DNA of 54,678 nucleotides from Bacteroidota bacterium. Its GTDB lineage: Bacteria; Bacteroidota; Ignavibacteria; Kapaibacteriales; UBA2268. How positions within the stretch are numbered: the stretch's first letter is position 1; the number at the start of each line of letters is the position of its first letter. Shown here in pieces: positions 37,037-47,306 of this stretch. The notes under the pieces were generated by a model that was not told the origin of the DNA, ran no database searches, and saw only the letters and a program-made list of their open reading frames with translations. The stretch covers positions 1-54,678 of the forward strand of contig JARKQC010000352.1 in NCBI GenBank assembly GCA_029974985.1. Reading direction: 5' to 3'. The position numbers and the translations under genes were made by a program.

Positions 37037-39385
37037 TTATTTTGCAACTATAGCTTTTATAGTTTGATTTTGTGTACCGTGTTTGATATTTATTAGATAG
37101 ACGCCTGCGGGTACGCCTGAGCAATCCCAAACTAAATTACCACTATAGCCTGTTAGTCGGTCTATTTTGATTTGTTCTTCTGTTGATACTTTCTCACCAT
37201 AAATATTATATACTGCAATATTTTTTTCATCAATATCAATACTTGTATCCCAATAGATTAATGATCGTACCTCGTTTGTTGCGGGCATTGGGTAAGGTGG
37301 ATAGCTAAATAAATAATTCATTGCTTCTATTTTACTCTCTATACTTGTTGGTATAGGGTCTAATGGCTTTATTCGATGTAAGTGATTATTCAGAGGGTAA
37401 TTAAAATATCGTCCAATTATCGCATCGCCATATTTTACAGCATGTGCGAAAATTTTAGCATCCTTATTTGGCAAGTTATGGTAAGCCCAAGAGCTTTTGT
37501 CTAATATGTCTGAAACATAATATAAGGTATCTTGGAATGATACATATACATAATTTTCATCACTAAATAATGCCATGCCTACATCATAAACACCAAATTC
37601 ATGTTCTTTTGAATATTCATCGGGATACCACTCCTTAACTCTATGAAATTCCTTCGAGGCAAGATCTAATACATCTAAATATACTGCTGTTTTTTCTTTA
37701 TTAGTAGTATTTATTTCGTTATGTACTAAGGCTAAATATCTCTTGCCTTTGCTCCATATTTCTGTATTAAATAAAAATGTTTGATTATTCTCATATTTAT
37801 AGATAGTCTCCCAAATTTCTGTACTTTTATCTAATGTGTATCTTATTTCGCTTGTGCCATCAGTAATATTTGTGCAATGCACTATAAAGGAATTTGTATC
37901 GAGAGAATAAATATAATCTATCGCGCCAGCACTCGAATCAATCATAAAATTCAAAACGTTTAATTCTTTATCAAGAATATTTATATCATTATATATTTTA
38001 TTGGGATCTAACCAAGGTATTTTACGAGGACCTCCGCAAACTATTAAATAATCATCATTTATATTTATCAAAGTCCTATTACTCATATATACTGAAACTT
38101 TATTAGGTAAAGTAGTAAATGATTCGCATGATTCATCAGTCATAAAGATTTCATTACTATTAATACCTGCACCAAAGAAATAAATTTTCTTATTTAAAGT
38201 ATCATAATATCGTGCTTTAAATTTATTTTGTATAAAGATTAAATTATCTGTCTCATCTTCCAGTCGTTTAATCGTTGGTCTGAAAGTAATACCTCCATCT
38301 ACACTTTTCCAAAGATATGGCAAATCTGAATATGCCTGTATAAGAATCTCATTATTATGTAACACAAGAGGAGTAGGACCAAGCTCAATATTACTAAAAC
38401 CATAAGCGTCAGATCTTACTATAAGAGTACTATCTTGCAAATCCAATATCCTTATTGTCTTATCATTTCCTACTATGATTTGTTTATTCTTTACAACTGT
38501 AAAGTCTTTAAATTGTAAACCCCACCAAGACCCTCGTTGTGTGAAGGTAATACTATCTCTTAATCTATTGCTATATTTATCTAAATAATAAGCCTTATTA
38601 TCATAAATATGATATACACCTTTGCCATTAGAAATCGTTTTTACATTTTCAATATCTTCAAAATTTTCAGTTTGGAAAAGATATGACTGCCACACACCTT
38701 TTACACTAGCAGCTACTATTCTAAAATAAAGATAATTATCATCTGATTCAATCCAATTACTAAATTTTGTAATTCTTGAAAATAATCCCGCTGATAGTAC
38801 GGACAAAGTATCTACAAGGTTAAGGTTTTTATCATATCTAACAAAATATGCTGAATCTAACTCTAATACAAAATGCTCTTTAAAATATGCTATTGATCTA
38901 TTAAAATCAGCAAGTTCACCCACTTCAGCTTCTTCACTTAAGTCAGAAGATACAAGTTCAGAGCTATGTTCGATTTCAAAATTATTATTTAATGTAAATA
39001 TTCTATCCGCGGCACGTACAAAATAGCCGTCTGGATATTGAATTACAGCAAGAATAGAATCATCAAGTTTTTTTACTGTAATAGTGGTACTATCAGCAAG
39101 ATTTGTAATACAGATATCACCTTTATTACCAAATGATAATAGCGTATTATTTTCTGCAAAAATATTAACTATATAATCTGAATTATTAACCTTTATTTGG
39201 CTCCAATTTTCACCCTCATCATTAGAGAGCATTGCATATCCCGTATTACCAAAAGCCACCACATTATTACCGAGCGTCTTTACCGTATGCAAATTATATA
39301 TCATAGGAAATATTTCAAAATTATTAGAATATGCAAAATTAAATGATGAGAATATCAATAAAAAAAGTAATATATTTTTTTTCAT
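37037..39385 (-). CDS. Secreted beta-propeller-like protein with T9SS sorting domain
   Basis: A 782-residue exported protein: signal peptide (MKKNILLFLLIFSSFNFAYS), then repeated short beta units with Asp, Ser and Trp-Gly patterns (FGNTGYAMLSNDEGENW, PYLWKSVDGGITF) typical of propeller or sialidase-like repeats, and a C-terminal T9SS sorting domain (IAVYNIYGEKVS ... VPAGVYLINI). It is carried outside by the type IX system. The ligand is unknown. It is followed by its own terminator. Confidence 0.82.
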   Translation of the reverse strand: MKKNILLFLLIFSSFNFAYSNNFEIFPMIYNLHTVKTLGNNVVAFGNTGYAMLSNDEGENWSQIKVNNSDYIVNIFAENNTLLSFGNKGDICITNLADSTTITVKKLDDSILAVIQYPDGYFVRAADRIFTLNNNFEIEHSSELVSSDLSEEAEVGELADFNRSIAYFKEHFVLELDSAYFVRYDKNLNLVDTLSVLSAGLFSRITKFSNWIESDDNYLYFRIVAASVKGVWQSYLFQTENFEDIENVKTISNGKGVYHIYDNKAYYLDKYSNRLRDSITFTQRGSWWGLQFKDFTVVKNKQIIVGNDKTIRILDLQDSTLIVRSDAYGFSNIELGPTPLVLHNNEILIQAYSDLPYLWKSVDGGITFRPTIKRLEDETDNLIFIQNKFKARYYDTLNKKIYFFGAGINSNEIFMTDESCESFTTLPNKVSVYMSNRTLININDDYLIVCGGPRKIPWLDPNKIYNDINILDKELNVLNFMIDSSAGAIDYIYSLDTNSFIVHCTNITDGTSEIRYTLDKSTEIWETIYKYENNQTFLFNTEIWSKGKRYLALVHNEINTTNKEKTAVYLDVLDLASKEFHRVKEWYPDEYSKEHEFGVYDVGMALFSDENYVYVSFQDTLYYVSDILDKSSWAYHNLPNKDAKIFAHAVKYGDAIIGRYFNYPLNNHLHRIKPLDPIPTSIESKIEAMNYLFSYPPYPMPATNEVRSLIYWDTSIDIDEKNIAVYNIYGEKVSTEEQIKIDRLTGYSGNLVWDCSGVPAGVYLINIKHGTQNQTIKAIVAK

Positions 39386-39429
39386 GACTTTTCAACCTTA
39401 AATTATTATTAAAAATTTGTTATTTAACG

Positions 39430-39469
39430 AGGGCTTTAGCTTATTATTATTGAATTGAACTAAAGCCCT
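39430..39469 (-). terminator. Hairpin between two secreted-protein genes
   Basis: AGGGCTTTAG (39430-39439) and CTAAAGCCCT (39460-39469), a perfect 10-bp stem with a 20-base loop, downstream of the Cys-rich protein gene on the minus strand. The T run after it is weak. Confidence 0.6.
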
Positions 39470-39495
39470 ATTTATCAAAACATCAGACATATCTA

Positions 39496-40112
39496 TCATG
39501 GATTACAAGGTGAATGATAAATAAAACATTCTGTTGGCTCATCGTATTCTGTTGGCTCAGGCACCATGTGAGCTTCTAAACCACAATTAATACTACCTAC
39601 CATCGTAGGACCTGAAGTACGTGTTCCTTCAATTTTTTGCGTTTGTGGATTATAGCAATAAGTATATTTTTCTTCACACCAATTATCATAATCACAAGGG
39701 CGATAAACTATATGCTCTTCACCAAAATACAAAATCTTTTCAATATTAAAGCATAACCAATATCTAAAAGTATATTCTGGTCCCTGAGCAGGACAAGGAT
39801 AAGGGATTGGGGCAAGACACAAATGCATTAATAAATAATTACTAGTCTTAATATGATTATTTATATAAGTTAAGACTTGCTGAGCATTCCATGTCTGTAA
39901 ACAACCAGCACCTAATTTAATAAACTCCATAAGTATCACATCACCAGGGGCTGGTCCAACAGCACATTTAACACACATATTAATGGCATAGTTACACCCA
40001 TTTACACTTATGGTATCAGTTCTGAGTGTATAACCTGGTGGCATTGCGCTATTACTTCTACATTAGAAAAATAGGCAAAGAGCATTATTACAATAGGCAT
40101 CATAAGTTTCAT
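39496..40112 (-). pseudogene. Secreted Cys-rich protein gene with the signal peptide in another frame
   Basis: The main frame (39496-40044) encodes 182 residues rich in Cys, including CVKC, CPAQG and CNP at the end, but begins abruptly at MPPGYTL without a signal peptide. In another frame just upstream, ATG at 40112 starts MKLMMPIVIMLFAYFS followed by NVEVIAQC, a normal signal peptide. The switch is at TGCCACC near 40037-40043: one extra C would give AQCPPGYTL, a typical mature N-terminus. So one gene of about 205 residues is frameshifted by one base, either truly or by error. The protein family is not recognised; the Cys content suggests disulfides outside the cell. Confidence 0.7.
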
Positions 40113-40688
40113 AAACCTATTGTTAATAATATGTTTTATACTCTGTACTCTGTACTCATAGTAATTTGAATTATACATAATAAACTCGAAAATAATTAAT
40201 AAAATTTCCCCAAAATATTGGGCTATATATTTCTTTTTTTAAAATTGCAATAATTATTATATAAGACAATTTAAAACAAAAAACATATCAAAAAAATGAG
40301 ATATTTTTTATTTTTTATATAAAATTTCATATTATTATTTTTTATTAATCGTTTATTTATATAAAGAGAAGGCTTACCTTTAATTATACCAAAGATTTAT
40401 AACTATAATAAATTAATTTAAATAAATAAATAAAAAATGCTTAAAATAAGTTAAAATTTCAATTTTATTTATAGAAAAAATCGCAAATTTTGCCCATTTA
40501 TTAACATTTAGTAATAATTGCAAAATTCGTCATATTTCAATTATAAATTTTTCACTTAAATTGAAAAAATAATTTCATTATATATAATAAAAAATCATCT
40601 ATATATATATTAATAAGTTATATTTAAAAAAAAGCCCGACTTAAAAATATATCGGGCTATCATAAAGGTATGAAATGCAAAATGAAAA
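40113..40688. other. AT-rich 575-bp spacer downstream of ftsZ
   Basis: Very AT-rich, without long open frames on either strand. Apart from the ftsZ terminator near 40633 it holds only simple A and T runs, and no structured RNA or tRNA-like fold was recognised. It must contain the promoter of the Cys-rich secreted-protein gene (start 40112). Confidence 0.45.
40633..40658 (-). terminator. Terminator of the ftsQAZ operon
   Basis: AGCCCGA (40633-40639) with TCGGGCT (40652-40658), loop of 12, followed on the minus strand by eight T. It lies 31 bases after the ftsZ stop. Confidence 0.88.
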
Positions 40689-41969
40689 CTAATCAGAAAT
40701 AATTTCTGACTTATGACTTAGATTAATACCAATGCGTTGATAAGTTGGTATATCAAAATTCTTTAATTGTTCTTCTCCTTTTGGGGCTCTATCAAAATTA
40801 AAAAATGTATCTGCTGCAGCACGTGTAAAATTATCAAAAGGATTATAAGATTTAATAACTGGTTTTTTAGTATTACTTATAATTCTTTCACGATGATTTG
40901 TAGTTTCGGCAACGACAGTTTCTTTAATAATTTTTTTACTTGATTCTTGTTCGTTCTGAAGTGGTAATTTTTGCTCTTGTACTACTTCTTTCTTATAGAA
41001 TGAATCATCATTTTTTTTGAAACCAGTAGCAACAACGGTTACCATAATAGAATCTTCGAGTGATTCGTTTATTGTAACCCCATGAATTAAATTAGCTTCT
41101 TCGCCTGCTGATTTTTGCACAGCTTCTACAGCAGATGCAATCTCGTGCATAGTAAGCCCATTTCCTCCAGCAACATTAACAAGTACTCCTTTAGAACCCT
41201 TAATAGAAATACCGTCGAGTAGTGGAGAGTTTAAAGCATTTTGAGTAGCGACTATAGAGCGATTTTCGCCAGTAGCATAACCAATTCCCATAATGGCATC
41301 GCCCATTCCTTTCATAACAGCTTTAACGTCGGCAAAATCAACATTAACAGTACCGTGGCAAGAAATGATTTGAGAAATACCTTTTGTAGCATTATAAAGC
41401 ACATCATCAACTTTACGAAATGCTTCTTGGAAACCCATTTTATTATCAATTATTTCTAAAAGTCTTTGATTTGGGATAACAATTAAAGCATCAACGGAAT
41501 TGCGTAAAGCCTCGATACCGTCATAAGCAGAATTTAATCTTCTTTTACCTTCCCAATCAAAAGGTTTAGTAACAATGCCAACAACTAATGCTCCTATATC
41601 TTGAGCAGTTTTAGCAATTACAGCAGAGGCACCCGTACCTGTACCGCCGCCCATACCTGCAGTAACAAATACCATATCGCTATCTTTGAGAATATCTTTG
41701 ATTTCTGCAATGCTTTCTTCGGCTGCGCCTTTGCCAACTTCGGGATTACCACCAGCACCAAGCCCTTTCGTAAGCTCTTTGCCTAATTGAATTTTGATTT
41801 TAGCAAGATTTTGGTCTAATGCTTGCTTATCAGTGTTTGCGGCTATGAAATCAATACCTTCGAGACCGTCTCTAATCATATTGTTAATAGCATTTCCGCC
41901 TCCGCCGCCAATTCCGATGACTTTTAATTTTGCACCTTCGGTAACAGTTGTAGCCATTCCAATTGCCAT
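40689..41969 (-). CDS. ftsZ: Cell division protein FtsZ
   Basis: A 426-residue tubulin-like GTPase that forms the division ring. It shows [15 protein letters not shown] and the [14 protein letters not shown] signature loop, followed by the C-terminal polymerisation domain, a variable linker (about 325-385) and the conserved tail [10 protein letters not shown] used to bind FtsA. The start ATG is preceded by a G-rich ribosome-binding-like stretch. It is last in the ftsQ-ftsA-ftsZ cluster, 40 bases after ftsA. Confidence 0.97.
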   Translation of the reverse strand: MAIGMATTVTEGAKLKVIGIGGGGGNAINNMIRDGLEGIDFIAANTDKQALDQNLAKIKIQLGKELTKGLGAGGNPEVGKGAAEESIAEIKDILKDSDMVFVTAGMGGGTGTGASAVIAKTAQDIGALVVGIVTKPFDWEGKRRLNSAYDGIEALRNSVDALIVIPNQRLLEIIDNKMGFQEAFRKVDDVLYNATKGISQIISCHGTVNVDFADVKAVMKGMGDAIMGIGYATGENRSIVATQNALNSPLLDGISIKGSKGVLVNVAGGNGLTMHEIASAVEAVQKSAGEEANLIHGVTINESLEDSIMVTVVATGFKKNDDSFYKKEVVQEQKLPLQNEQESSKKIIKETVVAETTNHRERIISNTKKPVIKSYNPFDNFTRAAADTFFNFDRAPKGEEQLKNFDIPTYQRIGINLSHKSEIISD

Positions 41970-42009
41970 ATTATTCCCCCCAATAATATTGAAAAATGTA
42001 TTATATTAT

Positions 42010-43422
42010 TTATAATTGTTTTAAAAAATCTTTTATCTTATTCAATGTTTTATTTTGTTTTTGTTCCTCTTTATTTATCACATGAGTATCAAATTTTGGA
42101 CTTTTATATGTTGGTGGTTCAGGTGGTAATTTATAAGGAGCCTCTTTTTTATTTAAATCATCTTTTTGAATATCTTTTTGTTCGTACTTTTGAGAATTTT
42201 GAGTTTGTTCTTCTTTAATTGTATTTGAATTATTCTCATTAATACCGAACAGAGCAAGCCCAACAGCAGTAGAATAAATTGGGTTTTCTATTTCGGGAGC
42301 AAGCCCTGCGTAAGTTATTCCAGATGGAATTCCGATTCTAACAGGCAATCCCATTACGTCTTGTGCTAATTCATCAGTTCCTCTTAAAAGAGTAGTGCCT
42401 CCTGTAATAACTATGCCAGCTCCTAATTTATTCAAATAACCGGAATATTGTATTTCGCTTTTTATTATTTCAAAAATTTCTTGCATACGAGGTTGTAAAA
42501 TTTGGCATAGTAAGTTTTTACTAATTTCGTGTGGTTTTCTTCCTTGAATACCTGGTATCATTATTATTTCGTCGTGTCTTATCGAAGGTTGATAAGTATG
42601 TCCGTATTCTTTTTTAACTTTTTCAGCGTTATTTAGAGTAATTCCGAGCCCTTGTTGTAAATCAGTAGTTACTTGATTACCAGCAATACCGAATACAGAG
42701 GTGTGTCTAATGATATTATCGCGGAAAATTGCAATATCTGTTGTACCGCCACCGATATCAACGAGAGCGACGCCAACTTCTTTTTCTTCATCAGACAAAA
42801 TTGCTTGCGCACTTGCTAATGGTTCTAAAACTAATTTTTTAATTGTTAATCCAGCTCTATCTACGCAACGCGTAATATTTTGAATAGCTGTTGATAAACC
42901 CGTAATAATATGAACATTAGATTCGAGTCTTATTCCACTCATACCAACGGGGTCAACGATACCGTCTTGCCCATCAATAATAAAATCTTGTGGAATGACA
43001 TGCAGAATGCGTCTATCAGCTGAAATATTGATTTTTCGCGATTCATCAAGTAAACGGTCCACATCACTTTGCGAAATTTCATTCGTAGGATTAGAAATAG
43101 TAATTATTCCGCGACTCAATATTGATTCGATATGGTCGCCTGCGATGCCAATAGTAACTTCGGAAATTTTAACACCTGATTGTTGCTCAGCTTGTTCGAT
43201 AACGCTTCTAATTGCTTTTGTTGTTTTTTCGATATTAACAACGACACCTCGATTCAGACCTTCGCTTTCTGCAATACCGATACCTAAAATTTTTAAATTT
43301 TTAGTATCCTCATCAATTGATGCAACTAAAGCACAAATTTTACTTGTACCAATATCTAATCCGACAGTAATATTCTGTTTTTCTTTAATATTGGCTAACG
43401 TACTATCTTTAAACTCTGGCAT
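42010..43422 (-). CDS. ftsA: Cell division protein FtsA
   Basis: A 470-residue actin-like ATPase that anchors FtsZ to the membrane. Visible are VGLDIGTSKICALVA (phosphate 1), VDIGGGTTDIAIF (phosphate 2) and GAGIVITGGTTLL (adenosine motif), and a C-terminal amphipathic helix LNKIKDFLKQL that targets the membrane. The linker before the helix (about 395-455) is long and polar. It lies 34 bases downstream of ftsQ. Confidence 0.96.
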   Translation of the reverse strand: MPEFKDSTLANIKEKQNITVGLDIGTSKICALVASIDEDTKNLKILGIGIAESEGLNRGVVVNIEKTTKAIRSVIEQAEQQSGVKISEVTIGIAGDHIESILSRGIITISNPTNEISQSDVDRLLDESRKINISADRRILHVIPQDFIIDGQDGIVDPVGMSGIRLESNVHIITGLSTAIQNITRCVDRAGLTIKKLVLEPLASAQAILSDEEKEVGVALVDIGGGTTDIAIFRDNIIRHTSVFGIAGNQVTTDLQQGLGITLNNAEKVKKEYGHTYQPSIRHDEIIMIPGIQGRKPHEISKNLLCQILQPRMQEIFEIIKSEIQYSGYLNKLGAGIVITGGTTLLRGTDELAQDVMGLPVRIGIPSGITYAGLAPEIENPIYSTAVGLALFGINENNSNTIKEEQTQNSQKYEQKDIQKDDLNKKEAPYKLPPEPPTYKSPKFDTHVINKEEQKQNKTLNKIKDFLKQL

Positions 43423-43456
43423 TTATTTATAACCTTAAATATTTTTTATTTCATTT

Positions 43457-44230
43457 TTAAATAGATTTTCCAATTACTATTCTTTTTTCCCACCGTAAAT
43501 CAATATAATCAATTTTAGCTAAATCATTTCCGCACAAACTCGAACCCATAAAAGTATAATATTTGGACAACTGTTCAGAAAGTGAAGATTTATCATCGAG
43601 AACAAGATGATAAGCATAATCCGAGCTAATAATTTCATAAGTATTTTTTCCACGACCAGGAAAAATCTCAGAAATTATATCCGAATATTCAGTTCCTTCA
43701 TTTATTATTTTATTTAATAATTTTACAGTTGCTTCAAATTCATTAGTATTTTCATTTCCCCGCACTAATGGCAAATCTATATATTCGTCATTATGATAAT
43801 ATGGAAAAACAAATCCCGAATTATCGGTATATTTAATAATACCATCATTATCTATTGTAATTGCTATTGGCTTTCTTTCGCTTATAAAAATTTGAAATTC
43901 ACCATTAAAAAGAGCATTAACATTTACATCAAAAACAAAATCATTTGTTTTAACTATTTTTATAATTTCGCTGCTATTTATATTTTTAATTTGTTTATTA
44001 ATAATTGAATCACTAATTAATGGTAAAATATCTTCTTTTTGAGCCATATTATTGCCATAAATTGCAATTCTTTTGATAATTCTATTATCCAACCATTTAT
44101 CAGAAATAAAAGATAAACCCCAAAATCCTATAAATAAGACAAATAATAATAAAATCATTCGAAGACGAGATTTATCTGACTCCTTAAAATTATTTTCTGT
44201 ATTATCTTCTATAATATCAGAATCTATCAT
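43457..44230 (-). CDS. ftsQ: Cell division protein FtsQ/DivIB
   Basis: A 257-residue bitopic protein with a cytoplasmic N-terminus (about 30 residues), one membrane helix (about 24-44) and an extracytoplasmic POTRA domain (IIKRIAIYGNNMAQKEDILPLI ... VFDVNVNALFNGEFQIFISERKPIAI), as in FtsQ. Sequence conservation is low, as usual; its identity rests on topology and on its place before ftsA and ftsZ. No murC or ddl gene is adjacent here. Confidence 0.85.
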   Translation of the reverse strand: MIDSDIIEDNTENNFKESDKSRLRMILLLFVLFIGFWGLSFISDKWLDNRIIKRIAIYGNNMAQKEDILPLISDSIINKQIKNINSSEIIKIVKTNDFVFDVNVNALFNGEFQIFISERKPIAITIDNDGIIKYTDNSGFVFPYYHNDEYIDLPLVRGNENTNEFEATVKLLNKIINEGTEYSDIISEIFPGRGKNTYEIISSDYAYHLVLDDKSSLSEQLSKYYTFMGSSLCGNDLAKIDYIDLRWEKRIVIGKSI

Positions 44231-44522
44231 TTTACCTTTTTGAATATATTATTTTATCATTGCTGTTAATTTATAACGACAATGTAAGTACTATAAAAAA
44301 CAATCTATTACAAATTATCTAAAAACTTTAATTCTTGTGGAAGACATTTCGAGGAGTATCTTCCAACTTTATGCTGTAAATTTACTTTTAAATTATAGCA
44401 AAGATAAAATCTTTTTACAATATAATCAAATTTTTTTGAGAAAAAATTCTTTTTTTTACTCATTTTTTTAATTTTTATTTTTGATTTAGCAAAAAAAATT
44501 TCAACAAAATTTATCAATAGTA
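44231..44522. other. Spacer between ftsQ and amidohydrolase
   Basis: About 290 AT-rich bases. One imperfect hairpin, TGGAAGA (44338-44344) with TCTTCCA (44359-44365), has no T run. A 69-codon minus-strand frame here is Lys- and Phe-rich and appears to be chance. Nothing else seen. Confidence 0.4.
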
Positions 44523-45980
44523 CTAATTAATAATTATTGTTTCTATTAATTTATTATTAGAAAAAATATTAAAATCAGTTTTATAATTAAGTTCGATTTT
44601 TCCTCTGTTTTTTATTCCAAGAGCCATAAATGGTTTATTAGTATAACAATTTATCGCCTCATCAAAAGAAATTTTTTGATTTTTAATAAATGGATAAATT
44701 AAAAATGGATTTTCTCTATTAACAAATGAATTTATACCCTCATCAACACTATATGTTTCGATAGGGAAATCAGAACCCGCAATTATCAATATATCATTAT
44801 CAAGAAATGATTTCCAAGGATAAGCTGAGTTTATCATTCTTTCCAAACCTAATCTTGAAAATGCCATTTCCACATCGCTTGTAAAATGAATTGCTTGCAC
44901 AGAAGCTATTACATTTAATTTTTTGTATCTTACCAAATCTTTTGGATTTACTATTTGAGAATGCTCAATTCTTAAATTAATTTTACTTTCTGGTTTTTTA
45001 TTTCTAAATAATTCATATCCGTCGAGAACGGTGCGAACAGCATTGTCGCCAATAGCATGAATGGCAACATCTAAACCTAATTCATCTGCCGCTAAACAAT
45101 TTTCTAAAATTTGATGTGGACTAATCAATAATAAACCTTTTTCACCAATTTTATCAGAATAATCTTCTAATAAAGCCGCTCCGTAAGAACCCAATGCGCC
45201 GTCAGCATATAATTTTATTCCTTGAATTTTAAAATTATTATTCGAAAAAGGTTGAATTTCACCATTTAATAGTTGATTATTCTGAGCACTCGCATATGCA
45301 AAAACTTTTGATTTTAGTAAATTGTTATTTGCTAAATTTTTATAAACCTCAATATGTTGGCGGCTTAAATCCATATCATGTAAAGTTGTGATACCGTTTT
45401 TTTCGCAAATATTTAACCCTAAAAGAATAAATTCTTTTATTTGTTCGTTTGTAAAATCTGGAATTTGGCTATTAACTAAATCCATTGCATTGTCAATTAA
45501 AATCCCCGTCGGCTCATTATTTTCATCTTTAAAAATATATCCACCATCGGGATTGGGAGTTAAATTATTTATTTCCGCAATTTTTAGTGCTACTGAATTA
45601 CACCAAACTGAATGCCCATCATTTCGAGTTAATACAACGGGAATATTTGGAAAAAATGAATCTAAAACACGTTTATTAGGAAAAGATTTGTCTTGCCAAG
45701 TTTCATTATTCCAAGCGCGACCAACAATAAAATTACCACGCGAAAAATTATTTTTATAAGCAAGTATAGCAGTTTCTTCGGCACTTTTAGCAGAAGATAG
45801 GTCAAGCCCTGAGTTCATCATACCAAGACCCCAAACGTGGCAGTGTGAATCGCTATAGCTTGGTCTAATTTCTGCATTTTTGAAAATTCTTATATTGTTA
45901 TCAATTTGCAGAATAATATCTTGGGAATTTTCAATTGAAATTATAATACCATTATTTACTATTATTTTTACGTTTTCCAT
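44523..45980 (-). CDS. YtcJ-like metal-dependent amidohydrolase
   Basis: A 485-residue protein with SDSHCHVWGLGMM (metal-binding HxH at the end of the first barrel strand), KLYADGALGSYGAALL, HAIGDNAVRTVLDGYE, LRIEHSQIV and AGSDFPIETYS, the amidohydrolase-superfamily metal and catalytic set. This YtcJ-type group (also called AepA-like) hydrolyses unknown amides or lactams. The 29-base overlap with the ferredoxin gene upstream suggests coupling, but no substrate can be named. Confidence 0.87.
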   Translation of the reverse strand: MENVKIIVNNGIIISIENSQDIILQIDNNIRIFKNAEIRPSYSDSHCHVWGLGMMNSGLDLSSAKSAEETAILAYKNNFSRGNFIVGRAWNNETWQDKSFPNKRVLDSFFPNIPVVLTRNDGHSVWCNSVALKIAEINNLTPNPDGGYIFKDENNEPTGILIDNAMDLVNSQIPDFTNEQIKEFILLGLNICEKNGITTLHDMDLSRQHIEVYKNLANNNLLKSKVFAYASAQNNQLLNGEIQPFSNNNFKIQGIKLYADGALGSYGAALLEDYSDKIGEKGLLLISPHQILENCLAADELGLDVAIHAIGDNAVRTVLDGYELFRNKKPESKINLRIEHSQIVNPKDLVRYKKLNVIASVQAIHFTSDVEMAFSRLGLERMINSAYPWKSFLDNDILIIAGSDFPIETYSVDEGINSFVNRENPFLIYPFIKNQKISFDEAINCYTNKPFMALGIKNRGKIELNYKTDFNIFSNNKLIETIIIN

Positions 45981-46182
45981 TTTTTATAAAACTATTATTT
46001 TTAAAAACTGCTTGAACGGGACAAACTAACATACATTGCGACTCATCGTAATGACCTTTGCATTCAACACATTTTTTATTATCAATTTCGTAAATATCTA
46101 CTCCTAAATGTATAGCACCCACAGGGCAGTGCTGGGCACATAATCCACAAATAATGCAATTTGAATCTATTTGATAAGACAT
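45952..46182 (-). CDS. 2[4Fe-4S] ferredoxin
   Basis: A 76-residue ferredoxin with CIICGLCAQHCP and CVECKGHYDESQCMLVCP. The first cluster has the usual C-x2-C-x2-C-x3-C; the second has an eight-residue insert between its second and third cysteines, the Alvin-type (YfhL-like) pattern, linked to low potential. A basic C-terminal tail (KNGKRKNNSK) follows. The gene overlaps the amidohydrolase start by 29 bases. Electron partners are unknown. Confidence 0.92.
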   Translation of the reverse strand: MSYQIDSNCIICGLCAQHCPVGAIHLGVDIYEIDNKKCVECKGHYDESQCMLVCPVQAVFKNNSFIKNGKRKNNSK

Positions 46183-46202
46183 TTATAACCTTTTTAAAAC
46201 AT

Positions 46203-47135
46203 TTATCTATTAATATTTTTCCAAAAAAAAGATATTTCAGAGTAATTTCTACTCTTCTTTTGCCAAAAATCTTTTTCATTATTGTTTTTGAAATATGATA
46301 TAAAAATTGCAATTTTATTTAGAAGAGAAAATCTAAATTTTCTTGAAAAAATAAAAAAAGATTGAATAAATCTATTGCAATTCTTTTTTAAAAAAATAAA
46401 ATTTGCATTTTCATTCATTAAAATAGATTTTAGATTAAAATTATTGTTTTCCGAATTGCTACCACCACGAATATGAGTTATCGTTGCTTTGGGATTAATT
46501 GTATTTTTATATCCATTTTTACTTACTCGGTAGCAAAAATCCGCTTCCTCGGAATAGAAAAAGTAATCCTCATCAAAACCATTTAATTTATGGAATAAAT
46601 CTTTTCTAATAAGTAAAGCCGCACCATCAATATAATCTACTGAAAAATTTTTTGATTGAAAATATTCAAATTTCCTTTTCCATAAATTGAATTTTTCAAT
46701 AAATGAAATTAAAAAAAATAATTCAAAAATTGCTAATTTAAAACTAGGATAATAGCCATAACTTCTTTGTGGAGACTTGTTTGGATAGAATTGTAAAAAT
46801 CCAGCTACGCCAATATTATTATTTTCTATCAACATTTTTTCTATTAAATAAATTGAATTTTTATGAAATTCAACATCTGAATTTGTTACAAGAACATAAC
46901 TGGAATTTGTGCTATTAACACCAATATTTACAGCTTTTGCATAACCTAAATTTGAATTATTTGCTATTAAATTTACTTGCGGAAATTTTTCTTTAATATA
47001 TTCTAAAGAATTATCTGATGAATTATTATCAACTACAATTATATTAGAATCTTGATTATATGTATAAAAAATAGTTTCTATACATTTACAAGTAAGTTCG
47101 GGCGTATTATAATTGATAATTACAAAATCTATCAT
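46203..47135 (-). CDS. Family 2 glycosyltransferase, rhamnosyltransferase-like
   Basis: A 310-residue WbbL-like GT2: IDFVIINYNTPELT, VVDNNSSDNSLEYI, ANNSNLGYAKAVNIG and VTNSDVEF (the NSD takes the DXD place). The GAALLIRKDLFHKLNGFDEDYFFYSEEADFCYRV block is typical of rhamnosyltransferases in O-antigen or cell-wall glycan assembly. The C-terminus after about 230 is variable. Donor and acceptor unknown. It precedes the ferredoxin gene by 20 bases on the same strand. Confidence 0.88.
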   Translation of the reverse strand: MIDFVIINYNTPELTCKCIETIFYTYNQDSNIIVVDNNSSDNSLEYIKEKFPQVNLIANNSNLGYAKAVNIGVNSTNSSYVLVTNSDVEFHKNSIYLIEKMLIENNNIGVAGFLQFYPNKSPQRSYGYYPSFKLAIFELFFLISFIEKFNLWKRKFEYFQSKNFSVDYIDGAALLIRKDLFHKLNGFDEDYFFYSEEADFCYRVSKNGYKNTINPKATITHIRGGSNSENNNFNLKSILMNENANFIFLKKNCNRFIQSFFIFSRKFRFSLLNKIAIFISYFKNNNEKDFWQKKSRNYSEISFFWKNINR

Positions 47136-47231
47136 CGAAAATAATTAAATTAGAAAAACTAAATACAAAGTAACTATTTTTTTATCATTATATTTTAATA
47201 TCAAAAAATATAATTGGTTTTTAATAAAAAA

Positions 47232-47260
47232 AAGACAATGCTAATTAAACGCACTGTCTT
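47232..47260 (-). terminator. Terminator of the FKBP gene
   Basis: AAGACAATG (47232-47240) and CACTGTCTT (47252-47260), one mismatch, 11-base loop, followed by eight T on the minus strand. Confidence 0.85.
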
Positions 47261-47306
47261 ATCAAATAAAATTTAATCTTTTTTAATAAAATCAAATATT
47301 AGAAAT

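Noticed and set aside
40389..40632. Origin or structured RNA in the ftsZ downstream gap
   Set aside because: No DnaA-box cluster, no repeated iterons and no recognisable RNA fold could be seen by eye.
44308..44517. Minus-strand 69-codon ORF upstream of ftsQ
   Set aside because: Lys/Phe/Ile-rich low-complexity translation typical of AT-rich spacers, with no ribosome site or known motif.
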